Shown here piece by piece: positions 44,544 to 54,327 of a stretch of DNA of 64,000 bases. The notes under the pieces are model-generated. The model saw only the letters and a list, made by a program, of their open reading frames with translations. It did no database searches and was not told the origin of the DNA. Location: the NCBI GenBank assembly GCA_903901425.1, contig CAIURC010000005.1, positions 1 through 64,000 of the forward strand, in the 5' to 3' direction. Position 1 is the stretch's first letter, and each line of letters opens with the position of its first letter. Source of the DNA: an uncultured Spartobacteria bacterium. Its GTDB lineage: Bacteria; Verrucomicrobiota; Verrucomicrobiia; Chthoniobacterales; Chthoniobacteraceae. The translations under genes were made by a program, and so were the position numbers.

Positions 44544-45298
44544 AACACCTCAATCTGAAGGTCAAAGTCTGGCGGCAGAAGAACGCGAGTGCAGAAGGCG
44601 GCCTCGTGGAATACGAAGCCCGCAACATCCCAGAGGACGCCTCTTTCCTCGAGATGCTCGACATCCTCAACGAACAACTCCAGGAGAAAGGCGAACCGGC
44701 CATCGCATTCGACCACGACTGCCGCGAGGGCATCTGCGGTATGTGCTCGCTCTCCATCAACGGCATACCCCATGGGCCGAGCGCCACGACCACCTGCCAG
44801 CTTTACATGCGGCATTTCAAGGACGGCGAAACCATCTTCATCGAGCCCTTCCGTGCACGCGCTTTCCCAGTCCTCCGTGACCTCATGGTGGACCGCTCTG
44901 CATTCGACCGGATCCAGCAGGCGGGGGGGTATATCACCGCGCGCACCGGTTCCGCCCAGGACGCCAACGCAATCCTGATTCCAAAACCCGCCGCGGACAA
45001 AGCCATGGAGGCCGCCGCCTGCATCGGGTGCGGCGCCTGCGTGGCCGCCTGCCCCAACGGCTCTGCCATGCTTTTTGTGGGTGCAAAAGCCACCCACCTC
45101 AACACCCTTCCGCAAGGCCAACCCGAACGCAACCAGCGCACGCTTGCCATGGTCCGCAAAATGGACGCCGAGGGCTTTGGAAACTGCTCCAACCACTACG
45201 AGTGCGAAGCCGTCTGCCCCGCCAACATCCCGTTGACCGTGATTTCACAACTCAACCGCGACTTCGTGAAGGCTGCCGTCTCCGAATCTGTCCAGTAA
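44540..45298 (+). CDS. sdhB: succinate dehydrogenase iron-sulfur subunit
   Basis: A 252-residue iron-sulfur protein that passes electrons from SdhA flavin to SdhC. Three clusters are recognisable: [2Fe-2S] with CREGICGMC and a following C; [4Fe-4S] with [14 protein letters not shown]; and [3Fe-4S]/4Fe with [17 protein letters not shown]. The N-terminal ferredoxin fold is [14 protein letters not shown]. It overlaps sdhA by four bases and ends the operon. A small hairpin (CGAGC-GTAGT-GCTCG, from about 45304) follows without a T-run. Confidence 0.95.
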
Positions 45299-45539
45299 CC
45301 CCCGAGCGTAGTGCTCGCGGTTAGACTGGCCCCAGGGTCTTCCAGTTCTGGAAGGGCGCATGTCCTCATGAATTCAGGCCGGGGGTCCCCCGGTTCCGTC
45401 GCGCTTCGAGGGAGTTTCGTTTGCTGGGTCGGCAGGCGGGATTCGCAGCGGCTTCTTGGATTTCGCCGCTGCGGTCTCCGGGTGTCCAAACGAAGGAAAA
45501 CCATTCCCCAAGCCCTCGGGCATCGAGTACATAGACCGC

Positions 45540-46802
45540 ATGGCCACCGAAACCGCCCCAGCCCCCCACCGGCGGGCGGCTCTGGCTCTGCTTTTCGGAA
45601 TCAACCTGTTCAATTACCTCGACCGCCAGATCCTGGCGGCTGTGCTTCCGGAGATCCGGACCGATCTGCTGGGTTCCTTCGGCCCAAGCGCACAGACACG
45701 TGCCGGTTTCCTTGCCACTGCCTTCCTGGTGACCTACATGCTCGCAGCCCCGGTCCTCGGACGGCTGGCAGACCGGTTTTCCCGCTGGCTCCTCATCTCC
45801 ATCAGCGTAACCCTCTGGAGCCTGGCCTCCGGCTGGAGCGGACTGGCTGGCGGATTCACCGCACTGCTTCTGAGCCGCATGGCCGTGGGCATCGGCGAGG
45901 CCGGGTACGGTCCCGCCGCCCCCGCCCTCATCTCCGACCTCTTTCCGATTGAATCTCGGGGACGCGCCCTCGCCCTTTTCTCCCTCGCCATGCCCGTCGG
46001 AGGTGCTCTGGGGTATCTCTTTGGGGGATACGCCGCCGTCCACTGGGGCTGGAGATCCGCTTTCCTGCTGGTGGTCCCTCCCGGCCTCCTCCTGGCGCTG
46101 CTCTGCCTTCGGTTCCGCGAACCGCATCGGCTCCGCTCTTCAGACACGCCAAAACACCCTCCGCTGGCCGTGCTGCGCACCCTGTTTTCGATCCCTTCCT
46201 ACCGGCTCAACTGCGCCGCAATGACCGCCATGACGTTCACCCTCGGCGGCATCGCCTTCTGGATGCCAGACTACATCGTCCGCTCCCGAGGCAGCGAGTT
46301 TCCCAGCACCCCCCATCTGCTCGCCCATGTGAACATGGTGTTCGGCGGAATCACCGTTGTTGCCGGACTGCTCGGCACCCTGTCTGGAAGCGTCCTCGCG
46401 GAAAAAATCCGGCGCCGCTTTCCCGGTTCCTACTTTCTGATCTCAGGCGCAGGCATTTTTCTGTCCTTCCCCGCTCTTGCTGCGATGCTCTGGACACCTT
46501 TTCCGGGGGCATGGGGCTGGCTGTTTCTTTCGGTTTTCTTCCTTTTCCTCAACACAGGCCCGTCGAATACGGCACTGGCAAACGTGACGCCGGCCCCGAT
46601 CCGGTCGACGGCATTTGCAGTAAACATTCTGGTGATCCATGCCCTGGGAGACACCATCTCGCCGCCTCTGATTGGTTGGATTGGCGGACGTTGGGGAATG
46701 AACACCGCTTTCCTGCTCGTGGGCGCAGTGATGGTCCTGGCAGCCGGTTTCTGGCTGCGCGCCTGCCGACACCTCGGCCCAGACACGGCAAAAGCGTCCT
46801 GA
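45540..46802 (+). CDS. MFS transporter, spinster (Spns)-like
   Basis: 420 residues with 12 hydrophobic segments. The first, ALLFGINLFNYLDRQILAAVLPEI, carries the FNYLDRQ motif of spinster-like sphingolipid/lipid transporters. GRLADRFSRWLLI is the MFS loop motif, and GIGEAGYGPAAPALISDLFP and a PSNTALANVTPAPIRSTAFAVN segment are also typical. It is an inner-membrane secondary transporter of unknown substrate. The frame opens at 45456, but ATG 45540 gives the usual short N-terminus. It lies between sdhB and mutS on the same strand. Confidence 0.87.
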   Translation: MATETAPAPHRRAALALLFGINLFNYLDRQILAAVLPEIRTDLLGSFGPSAQTRAGFLATAFLVTYMLAAPVLGRLADRFSRWLLISISVTLWSLASGWSGLAGGFTALLLSRMAVGIGEAGYGPAAPALISDLFPIESRGRALALFSLAMPVGGALGYLFGGYAAVHWGWRSAFLLVVPPGLLLALLCLRFREPHRLRSSDTPKHPPLAVLRTLFSIPSYRLNCAAMTAMTFTLGGIAFWMPDYIVRSRGSEFPSTPHLLAHVNMVFGGITVVAGLLGTLSGSVLAEKIRRRFPGSYFLISGAGIFLSFPALAAMLWTPFPGAWGWLFLSVFFLFLNTGPSNTALANVTPAPIRSTAFAVNILVIHALGDTISPPLIGWIGGRWGMNTAFLLVGAVMVLAAGFWLRACRHLGPDTAKAS

Positions 46803-46837
46803 CCGGGGCTTGAACCGCTGCCCCGGGCCAGAGTAAC

Positions 46838-49408
46838 GTGTGGTCAGTGAGCGAGACCCTGACCCCGATGATGCAGCAGTACCAGGGTATCCGCAGGAAA
46901 CTGCCCCCGGATACCTTGCTCCTCTTCCGTCTGGGGGACTTTTACGAAATGTTTTTTGAGGACGCCAAGACAGCGGCGTCTCTGCTCAATGTAGCACTCA
47001 CCAAGCGCAACCAGGTTCCGATGTGCGGCATCCCGTTTCATGCCGCCGAATCCTACGTCCGCAAACTGCTCAAAGCGGGGCGCCGCGTGGCCATCTGCGA
47101 CCAAGTTGGCGAACCCCAGAAAGGCCAGATCGTTCAGCGCGAGGTCACCCAGATCATCAGTCCAGGAACCGTGGGCGACCTCCAGATGCTGGATGCAAAA
47201 TGCCACAATTTTCTCGCCGCCATTTTCGCAGGAAAATCCGGCGGCTTTGGTCTGGCCTACCTCGACCTGACCACGGGCGATTTCCGGATGACTGAGGCCG
47301 CTTCTCAGCGAGAACTCGAGGACGAACTGGCCCGGGTCCAACCCGCCGAAACACTCGTAACCGAGGATCAGGCCACGCTCTTCCGGGACCTCCGCAATCC
47401 AGTGGCTAGAGACGGCTACACCTTCCTCTACGAACAGGCCTACTTCACTCTGCGGGACCATTTTCAGGTCCAGTCGCTCGACGGGTTCGGGGCCGGAGAC
47501 ATGCCTCTGGCCATCTGCGCTGCTGGCGCAATTCTGCACTACCTCAAACACGAACTGCGCCGGTCGCTGACCCACATCCGCACCCTTTCCTGCTACCGGA
47601 ACTCGCAATTCATGGTGCTGGATGCCGCCACTCAGGCCAATTTGGAACTGGTGGCTTCCCACGGCGCCGGAAGGGCCGGCGTCACTGGGACGCGCGACAC
47701 CTCGCTTCTGGGGTGTCTGGACAGAACTGTCACTCCCATGGGCGCACGCAGGCTCCGGGACTGGATTCTGCATCCGCTCTGCGAGCTGGACCCCATTCAG
47801 GAACGTCAGGATTTCGTCGGCGAACTTCTGGCTCAGCCGTTTATTTTGGGGAAAATCCGCGAAACCCTGAGATCCATCCGGGACGTGGAAAGGACGGTCG
47901 GGAGGCTTACCCAAGCCGGAGGCAACGCCCGCGACCTCTTGGTTCTCCGTTCAAGCCTCGAACAGCTTCCCGAACTCAAGGCCGACCTACAGGCACTGCT
48001 GCGGGGCGAAGTTTTCGGTGCCCCGCGGGAACCCAGCGGCATTGGCCTGCGGCTCCTGTCCCAACTCCACGAACTCCCTGGCCTGTTCTCCCTCCTTTCC
48101 ACTGCAATTGTTGACGACCCGCCCGCCTTGATCCGCGAAGGTGGCATGTTCCGGGACGGCTATTACGGGCCGCTCGATGAACTCCGCAAGGCCGCACGGG
48201 ACGGTAAAGACTGGATCGCGCAACTCCAGCAACGCGAAATCGAGACCACAGGCATCAAATCCCTCAAGGTCCGGTTCACTTCCGTGTTCGGGTATTTCAT
48301 CGAGGTCACAAAATCCAACCTGCACTTGGTCCCGGACACCTGGCAGCGAAAACAGACGGTCGCCACCGGGGAACGGTTCATCACCCCGGAACTCAAGGAG
48401 GTCGAGGGCAGGATTCTGGGGGCTGACGAACGCGCAAAGGCTTTAGAGATCGAGCTGTTCAACCAAATCCGGGAGGAGGTTCTGAAGGAACTGGTTTTCC
48501 TTCAGCAATCCGCCTCCGCCATCGCCTCTTTAGACTGCCTCTGTGCCCTCTCCGAAACCGCCAGACTCTTCGGATACTGTCGCCCCGAACTCAGCACTGA
48601 ACTCAAACTGAAGATCGTCGACGGCAGACACCCCGTGCTCGACCAGAGCCTCGTCGAGGAAAAGTTTGTGCCCAACGACGTTGAGCTCGATGGCGACCGC
48701 CAGCGGCTGGTGATCCTGACCGGCCCAAATATGGCCGGGAAAAGCACCTACATCCGGCAGGTTGCACTTTTAGTTCTCATGGCCCAGATGGGTTCTTGGC
48801 TCCCCGCAAAATCTGCCGAAGTCGGCATTGCAGACCGGATTTTCACCCGGGTCGGCGCCAGTGACGACCTTTCCCGGGGCCAATCCACGTTCATGGTGGA
48901 AATGAACGAAACGGCCAATATCACCAACAATGCCACCGAACGATCCTTGGTGATTCTGGATGAAATCGGACGCGGCACATCCACCTTCGACGGGCTCTCG
49001 ATCGCATGGAGCGTCGCAGAATACCTCCATGACGAAGTTCGTGCCCGGACCCTCTTTGCCACCCATTACCACGAACTCACTGAACTGGAGATGACCCGTC
49101 AGGGCGTCCGGAACTACAACGTTGCCGTGCGCGAATGGAACGATCAGATCATTTTTCTCCGCAAAATCGTCAAGGGCGGCGCTGACAAAAGCTACGGGAT
49201 TCAGGTTGCCCGCCTTGCCGGGCTTCCCCAGAAGATCCTCGCACGGGCCAAGGAAATCCTCTCCAACCTCGAACAGTCGGAACTCAACGCTGACGGCAAA
49301 CCTACCATCTCCGAAGCGCCGCCCCCTCAGAAATTTGGACGCCCTCGCAATCCGAAAAAGGCCGAAGAAGCCCGGGCGGCGATGAAGCCGCAGATGACCC
49401 TATTCTGA
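46838..49408 (+). CDS. mutS: DNA mismatch repair protein MutS
   Basis: 856 residues, normal for MutS. Domains in order: mismatch-binding I with the stacking motif GDFYEMF (F35, E37); connector II; lever/clamp III and IV; ATPase V with Walker A GPNMAGKST (about 629-637), Walker B VILDEIGRGTSTFDG and the TLFATHYHELTEL segment. The TPMMQQY near the start matches E. coli MutS, so the true start is GTG 46838 or GTG 46847, both upstream of it. The C-terminus ends in QMTLF, a beta-clamp/dimer-type tail. No mutL is nearby. Confidence 0.95.
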   Translation: MWSVSETLTPMMQQYQGIRRKLPPDTLLLFRLGDFYEMFFEDAKTAASLLNVALTKRNQVPMCGIPFHAAESYVRKLLKAGRRVAICDQVGEPQKGQIVQREVTQIISPGTVGDLQMLDAKCHNFLAAIFAGKSGGFGLAYLDLTTGDFRMTEAASQRELEDELARVQPAETLVTEDQATLFRDLRNPVARDGYTFLYEQAYFTLRDHFQVQSLDGFGAGDMPLAICAAGAILHYLKHELRRSLTHIRTLSCYRNSQFMVLDAATQANLELVASHGAGRAGVTGTRDTSLLGCLDRTVTPMGARRLRDWILHPLCELDPIQERQDFVGELLAQPFILGKIRETLRSIRDVERTVGRLTQAGGNARDLLVLRSSLEQLPELKADLQALLRGEVFGAPREPSGIGLRLLSQLHELPGLFSLLSTAIVDDPPALIREGGMFRDGYYGPLDELRKAARDGKDWIAQLQQREIETTGIKSLKVRFTSVFGYFIEVTKSNLHLVPDTWQRKQTVATGERFITPELKEVEGRILGADERAKALEIELFNQIREEVLKELVFLQQSASAIASLDCLCALSETARLFGYCRPELSTELKLKIVDGRHPVLDQSLVEEKFVPNDVELDGDRQRLVILTGPNMAGKSTYIRQVALLVLMAQMGSWLPAKSAEVGIADRIFTRVGASDDLSRGQSTFMVEMNETANITNNATERSLVILDEIGRGTSTFDGLSIAWSVAEYLHDEVRARTLFATHYHELTELEMTRQGVRNYNVAVREWNDQIIFLRKIVKGGADKSYGIQVARLAGLPQKILARAKEILSNLEQSELNADGKPTISEAPPPQKFGRPRNPKKAEEARAAMKPQMTLF

Positions 49409-49950
49409 GGAGCTTCACGGCCCTCACCTACACAAACCGCGGAATCAAAAGTGGGTATCCGACGTATCAGCGTGCTCCTTCCACAGGGATCCACTCCCAT
49501 CCTCTTAAAATCCGATCCACAGAGTGGGGCGGGACGGGTTTCCCTGTGGTTGGGTCTCGCCGGAGGCAGTCTCCCCCATTTTCTGGAGCCCGCTGGCACC
49601 GCTCCCCAACGACTCCCAACACTTCAAGATTGGCGAACTGCCCCGGCGAATCCTGTTTGTCCCGAGAGCAACAGCGTAGCGGGAACACAGTTTTGACTTG
49701 AAAATTCCGAAAATTTGTGAGGGCGGAATTGGAGGTCTGTCCCCGGAATTGGAGCTGGATGGAGGTTCGATTTCGCCAAAGGAAGGGAAACCCGGATGGA
49801 TGAATCACCACCGAATCGACGAATCACGGACGCCTCGAGGTAAAAGGCCGGGCGTTACTGCCCTCCATCATCTCCCCGTGTTTTGGAAAGGATTGATGAG
49901 CGCGCAAACGAAACCGAGCAGGCTCACTTTTCGGAGTCGACGGTTGCAGC
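49409..49950. other. 542-base intergenic region, no gene found
   Basis: This stretch between the convergent mutS and lipoprotein genes has no convincing ORF. Frames on the plus strand continue antisense into the lipoprotein gene. Visible features are a TTGACT near 49694 with a GAAAATTCC-GAAAATTT direct repeat, and a GGAATTGGA pair at about 49722 and 49747. No RNA gene could be recognised. Confidence 0.4.
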
Positions 49951-50754
49951 TTAGCGCAACTGTACGTCCAGTCCTAGCAACCGCCAACCGGAGGACTCGG
50001 ACACAAACTTCATCCCGAAAAACAACCGTGCAGGCCGGCTCGGGTAATACCCCTCCACAACCAAAATCCCGCGTGGATCAATATACGGCACCGGATCGTA
50101 TGCGGGTCGCAGCCGCTTTAATCCGGCAAAGTTGTATCCGCTCCCGGACATCTGCCCAAAAATTTGCTGAAGCGCCCGGGGTGTCACCTGCTGCTGCCAC
50201 GTCTCGGAAACGCCCCGGTGAAACTCCTCAAAGGTCCCACTTCTGAGAGCGTAACCCAGTCTGCCTAACTCCCCCTCCACCAGCTCCCGGAGTTCCGCCT
50301 CGCCCGGGACCGGCCTTCCCACAAAAGGATTTAAACCGCGTCCTTGGCCAATGCTGGAAAAGAGATCCTCCCCTCCCTGATCCAGCCCCCCCTTCCTGAT
50401 GGCGGCCACCCGCCAGCGCCCAGCCTCTCTCAAAAGCTCCACACGCAGCCGGGTCCGAACCCCGGCTGCATTCTCGTGCACGCCCTCCATCTCCGCCCGG
50501 TCTCCCTCAAAAACAGCCGGCTGCCATTTACCCTCCGAAAACCCCTCGAGTCCCAGATCGCGTACAGAACGGCCAAACTGCTCTGCAGACTGCAAAACCC
50601 GAAACCGAAGGGCCGTCTGCGCATGCGCCTCCCCGTACCGGCCCGCAGCGAGGTCCTGAAAAAAAATGCGCACCGCCGTTTCTGGCGTTGACCGGCTGCA
50701 ACCAGAAAACATGCATACCAACAGCAAAAGAAAGAGGATCGACTTCAGAGTCAG
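49951..50754 (-). CDS. hypothetical lipoprotein, probable CTG start
   Basis: 267 residues with the signal LTLKSILFLLLLVCMFSGC, ending in a lipobox-like FSGC (Cys 19). The mature part is a soluble, possibly NTF2-like domain (AVRIFFQDLAAGRYGEAHAQTAL, WRVAAIRKGG) followed by a second domain (FHRGVSETWQQQVTPRALQQIFG ... YYPSRPARLFFGMKFVSESSGWRLLGLDV). The only ATG in frame is at 50898, inside nadA and 48 codons before the signal. The codon directly before the signal is CTG, preceded five bases earlier by GGAG (50760-50763). I therefore infer a CTG start. GTG 50862 is the alternative. It lies downstream of nadA on the same strand. Confidence 0.6.
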   Translation of the reverse strand: MTLKSILFLLLLVCMFSGCSRSTPETAVRIFFQDLAAGRYGEAHAQTALRFRVLQSAEQFGRSVRDLGLEGFSEGKWQPAVFEGDRAEMEGVHENAAGVRTRLRVELLREAGRWRVAAIRKGGLDQGGEDLFSSIGQGRGLNPFVGRPVPGEAELRELVEGELGRLGYALRSGTFEEFHRGVSETWQQQVTPRALQQIFGQMSGSGYNFAGLKRLRPAYDPVPYIDPRGILVVEGYYPSRPARLFFGMKFVSESSGWRLLGLDVQLR

Positions 50755-50759
50755 GCGGG

Positions 50760-50763
50760 CTCC
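50760..50763 (-). promoter_or_regulatory. Shine-Dalgarno GGAG for the inferred CTG start
   Basis: GGAG, with five bases between it and the CTG at 50752-50754. It is the sequence evidence for assigning that codon as the lipoprotein start. Confidence 0.5.
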
Positions 50764-50885
50764 AAGGACACGGTCTAGGTGGAGCCAAGGCGGCAGGGAA
50801 TCTGAAAATCCGCAGCACAGGAAAACCGGCCTGAGTCGGTAGATCCAACATCTGGACGTCACCCCGTCCCCGCAATCAGCCCGAA

Positions 50886-51824
50886 TCAGGCGCTCCACTC
50901 CAACATCCTCCGGATCGGCACTTCCGCCCGCCGCCGGGTCTCCTCGGGAATAACGATTTCAGGCTCCAGATGAAGCAACGCCGCATGAAGTTTCTCAAGT
51001 GTGTTGAGCTTCATAAAGCGGCAGTCTGCGCATGCGCATCGGTCCGTTGGGCCCGCGATGAACTCTCTGTCTGGAATCTCCCTCCGCAACCGGTGTAACA
51101 TTCCGGACTCTGTCACGATGATGAATTTGCGCGCGGGTGAGGCCTTGCAATACGTGATCATTTTCTCGGTGGAACACACCTCATCGGCCAGAATCCTGAC
51201 CGCGTGAGTGCATTCCGGATGAGCAACCACGGGTGCCCCCGGATGCTCAGTCCGGACCTTGGCAATCGAGTCGCGCGTGAACTCCACGTGCACATAACAC
51301 GACCCCTTCCACAACTCCATCGGACGCCCCGTCTGCTCCATCACCCACGCCCCTAGGTTCTGGTCCGGCACAAAAAGCAGGTTCCGGTCCTTCGGAGCCG
51401 ACTCCACGATACGCACTGCATTTCCGCTTGTGCAGATCACGTCGCTCAGGGCTTTCACCCCAGCCGAGCAGTTGATGTAGGCAATCACGTAATAGTTCCG
51501 GTCGGCGTGCTCTTTCAAATACGCCTCAAGACGGCCTGCTGGACACGAATCAGAAAGCGAACAGCCCGCGTCCATGTCTGGCAAAACCACCCGCTTGCCA
51601 GGATTCACGATCTTGGCCGTTTCGGCCATGAAATGGACCCCGCAGAAAGCGATGACCTCAGCGTCTGTTTTTGCGGCTTGATAACTTAGGCCTAGGCTGT
51701 CCCCAACAAAGTCCGCGACCTCCTGGATCTCGCGCACCTGGTAGTTGTGCGCAAGGATGACCGCGTTCCGCTCCTTCTTCAGCGCCTGTATTTCCCCGAC
51801 CAAATCCGTTCCCGCGTATTTCAT
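50886..51824 (-). CDS. nadA: quinolinate synthase NadA
   Basis: 312 residues. It condenses iminoaspartate and dihydroxyacetone phosphate to quinolinate, the NAD precursor. The three [4Fe-4S] cysteines are visible: in AFCGVHFMAETAK, in SDVICTSGNAV and in CACADC near the C-terminus. VILAHNYQVREIQEVADFVGDS and MDAGCSLSD are also family features. The frame is open from 51884, but ATG 51824 (MKYAGTDLV) is the usual start, eight bases after the mqnC stop. No nadB or nadC is in the window, so the NAD route continues elsewhere. Confidence 0.95.
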   Translation of the reverse strand: MKYAGTDLVGEIQALKKERNAVILAHNYQVREIQEVADFVGDSLGLSYQAAKTDAEVIAFCGVHFMAETAKIVNPGKRVVLPDMDAGCSLSDSCPAGRLEAYLKEHADRNYYVIAYINCSAGVKALSDVICTSGNAVRIVESAPKDRNLLFVPDQNLGAWVMEQTGRPMELWKGSCYVHVEFTRDSIAKVRTEHPGAPVVAHPECTHAVRILADEVCSTEKMITYCKASPARKFIIVTESGMLHRLRREIPDREFIAGPTDRCACADCRFMKLNTLEKLHAALLHLEPEIVIPEETRRRAEVPIRRMLEWSA

Positions 51825-51832
51825 AATCAGCC

Positions 51833-52960
51833 CTAGTTCAACAGCTCGTACCAGTTGTTCCTCTGCCGCGGCTCGTAACCGCACTCCGAAATCAGAGTTT
51901 CGATCTCCTCCCTAGCGAGTCGGAAACTTGTCCCTGCACTGCTTACCACGTTTTCCTCCATCATCACGCTTCCAAAATCATTCGCCCCATAGCCCAAGGC
52001 CATTTGCCCGATCCTTGGCCCTTGGGTCACCCAGGAACTCTGAAGGTTGGGAATGTTGTCGAGATAGATTCGGCTTAGAGCCTGCATCCTGAGGTACTCG
52101 ACGCTGCCGACCGGCTCGGCCTTGAGTCGGGTGTTGCCCGGTTGGAACGTCCAGCAGATAAACGCCGTAAACCCGCCGGTGGCATCCTGCTGGACGCGCA
52201 GCCTGCGCAAATGTTCCACGCGCTCCTCCACCGTTTCCACATGCCCGAACATCATGGTTGCGCTCGATTTCAGACCCAGTTCATGGGCGATTTCCATCAC
52301 CTTCAACCAACCGTCGCTGTCGCATTTCAGCGGCGCGATCCTGTCCCGGACCCGGTCCACCAGAATCTCGCCGCCCCCCCCGGGGATGGACCCAAGGCCG
52401 GCTTCCTGAAAACGCTGGATCACCTCCCTGAGCGGCATCCGGAACACCTCGGCAAAATGGTTGAATTCCGGGGGGCTGAACCCATGCACGTTGATGTGCG
52501 GGTATTTCTCCCGGATGTGCGAAAGCATCCCAAGATAAAAGTCGATCCCGAGCTTCGGATGGTGCCCTCCCTGCAACAGCACTTGCACCCCGCCAATTGC
52601 CGTCAATTCGTCCAGTTTCTGGTCCAGTTCCGCCTCGCTGAGCACGTAGTGGTCGGCATCCCGCTCTGTGCGGTAAAACGCGCAGAACTTGCAGTAAACG
52701 TTGCAGACGTTGGTGTAGTTGATGTTCCGATCCACGATGTAAGTGACCACCGAGTTGCCTCGGCCACCGTGTCGCTCCGCGTGAATTTGCCGGCGCCGCG
52801 CATCAGCCAGAGCGGCCAGCAAATTGAGCGGCAACTCGTAGAGCGCCAGCGCCTCCGTCTCTCCAATCCGCCCCCCGTCCAAAACCTTCTCCACCACACG
52901 GGCCACGCCGGAATCGCCGGCAACGCCCGCCGTTTCTACTTGGGATTCGAGTGCAACCAT
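51833..52960 (-). CDS. mqnC: cyclic dehypoxanthinyl futalosine synthase MqnC
   Basis: A 375-residue radical SAM enzyme of the futalosine (MK) pathway. It converts dehypoxanthine futalosine to its cyclic form. The SAM-binding cluster is C86NVYC90KFC93 in a VTYIVDRNINYTNVCNVYCKFC region, which is diagnostic of MqnC. Other marks are LLQGGHHPKLGIDFY and MFGHVETVEERVEHLRRLR. No other mqn genes are in the window. It is followed by nadA after eight bases. Its product leads to menaquinone, which could serve as acceptor for the SDH encoded at 41-45 kb. Confidence 0.95.
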   Translation of the reverse strand: MVALESQVETAGVAGDSGVARVVEKVLDGGRIGETEALALYELPLNLLAALADARRRQIHAERHGGRGNSVVTYIVDRNINYTNVCNVYCKFCAFYRTERDADHYVLSEAELDQKLDELTAIGGVQVLLQGGHHPKLGIDFYLGMLSHIREKYPHINVHGFSPPEFNHFAEVFRMPLREVIQRFQEAGLGSIPGGGGEILVDRVRDRIAPLKCDSDGWLKVMEIAHELGLKSSATMMFGHVETVEERVEHLRRLRVQQDATGGFTAFICWTFQPGNTRLKAEPVGSVEYLRMQALSRIYLDNIPNLQSSWVTQGPRIGQMALGYGANDFGSVMMEENVVSSAGTSFRLAREEIETLISECGYEPRQRNNWYELLN

Positions 52961-53085
52961 GTGCCTCAGTAAAAATCGAATCCTGCGGGACGTAAAGAAC
53001 GCTCACACCCAAGCACCTCTCGGCCGGGACCGCAAGTTTGTCCCCCCAACCTCAACGGCCCAAACCTTGGCCCGAACCACCAAAC

Positions 53086-53736
53086 CTACTTTCCTTTGGC
53101 CCCTTCTTTCTCGGGCTTCTCAAACAGGCGCAGCCAAGCTCCATACCCAAGCTCGGCCATCTTTTCCTTCGGAACAAAACGCAGGGACGCCGAGTTGATG
53201 CAGTACCGTTTCCCTCCCAGTTCCAACGGACCATCGTCGAAAACGTGCCCCAAATGCGCGTCCCCAGTGGCAGAACGCACCTCGACCCGGACCATTCCAT
53301 GGGTCGTGTCCCTGAGTTGCTTGATCTCGGCCTCCTCGATTGGCTTGGCAAACCCGGGCCAGCCACATTCCGTGTCAAACTTGTCGCGGGAGGAGAAAAG
53401 CGGCTTCCCGGTGACAATATCCACGTAAATGCCTTCCTCGCGGTGGCGCCAGTAAATGTTGGAGAAGGGGCGTTCCGTGGCGTTCTCGCGCACCACCGCA
53501 TACTGCTGGGGAGTTAGCATCCGCCTGAGTTCATCGTCACTCGGAACTGAAAATTGCTTTTCCATGGGTTGGGTTGCGTTTTTAGCTCCGGCGACCGCAG
53601 CAGCGTTTTTCTCCCCCTTCTCTCCGGCAAAAGCGCCTCCCGATGGAACCAACAGGATGAGACAGGCAACAACGAGGCTGGCTCCCGAAACAAGGGATTT
53701 GAGAACGGGCCCTGAGGAGATAGGTGTGCGTTTCAT
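53086..53736 (-). CDS. msrB: exported peptide-methionine (R)-S-oxide reductase MsrB, zinc-less
   Basis: 216 residues. A signal peptide ([23 protein letters not shown]) precedes an MsrB domain with [17 protein letters not shown] and catalytic Cys in [11 protein letters not shown]. It reduces methionine-R-sulfoxide in oxidised proteins. The two CxxC pairs that bind zinc in E. coli MsrB are replaced ([10 protein letters not shown] and [10 protein letters not shown]), so it is a zinc-less type. Export to the periplasm suits repair of envelope proteins. ATG 53736 is chosen; the frame opens at 53769. It lies 112 bases after the ExbD gene on the same strand. Confidence 0.9.
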   Translation of the reverse strand: MKRTPISSGPVLKSLVSGASLVVACLILLVPSGGAFAGEKGEKNAAAVAGAKNATQPMEKQFSVPSDDELRRMLTPQQYAVVRENATERPFSNIYWRHREEGIYVDIVTGKPLFSSRDKFDTECGWPGFAKPIEEAEIKQLRDTTHGMVRVEVRSATGDAHLGHVFDDGPLELGGKRYCINSASLRFVPKEKMAELGYGAWLRLFEKPEKEGAKGK

Positions 53737-53848
53737 GGGTTTCAAATGACCACCTTCCGATACTCGCACCGGACGGCTTAGGAAATCAAAACAAACGCTT
53801 CCCCCCGTCCGTGCGGGTGAACCCCACCCGGATCCGGCCCGGCCAGGG

Positions 53849-54262
53849 TCAGTTGAAGGTCAGGTTTTTGACCCCGGAAGCCGCGGCGGCGTTGAGCACG
53901 TCCACAATCCGCTCGTGCTTGGACTCGGGATTCGGACGGATGATCACCGGATCCTTTTCACCAAAGCTTTCGATCGCATTTTTGAGCCAGTCCCGAAGCG
54001 GGGTCAGCGTACGGTCGTTGGCAGTCCCGTACGTCTGGTTATTCATGGAAACGACCCCATCCGGACTGATATCAATGATGATCGGGGTCACCTGACTGGT
54101 GCCCGACCCTTTCCCGGCCGGAAGATTCATGTTGAGTTCTTTCTCAACCACCTTCGACCCGGCACTCGCCATGAAGAAAATCATCAGAACGAACACCACG
54201 TCCACCATCGGCGCGATCTGAAATCCGGCGTCGCCGTCTTCTGAACCTACGGATCCACCCAT
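53849..54262 (-). CDS. exbD: ExbD/TolR biopolymer transport protein
   Basis: 137 residues. One N-terminal transmembrane helix ([19 protein letters not shown]) contains the conserved aspartate of ExbD/TolR at MVDVVF. A periplasmic domain follows, ending in [17 protein letters not shown]. ExbD works with ExbB in proton-driven transport. It is the last of the TPR-ExbB-ExbD-ExbD set, 65 bases after the preceding exbD. Confidence 0.9.
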   Translation of the reverse strand: MGGSVGSEDGDAGFQIAPMVDVVFVLMIFFMASAGSKVVEKELNMNLPAGKGSGTSQVTPIIIDISPDGVVSMNNQTYGTANDRTLTPLRDWLKNAIESFGEKDPVIIRPNPESKHERIVDVLNAAAASGVKNLTFN

Positions 54263-54327
54263 ATTCTTGTTTTAGTTGTGAAAGGTTTTGAAACGTTCCA
54301 ACCCGCGGTCCTCGCGCGGGGGTCCGC

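Noticed and set aside
49698-50246. 182-residue plus-strand ORF after mutS
   Set aside because: It starts at TTG and is largely antisense to the lipoprotein. The composition is Arg/Ser/Pro-rich without any pattern.
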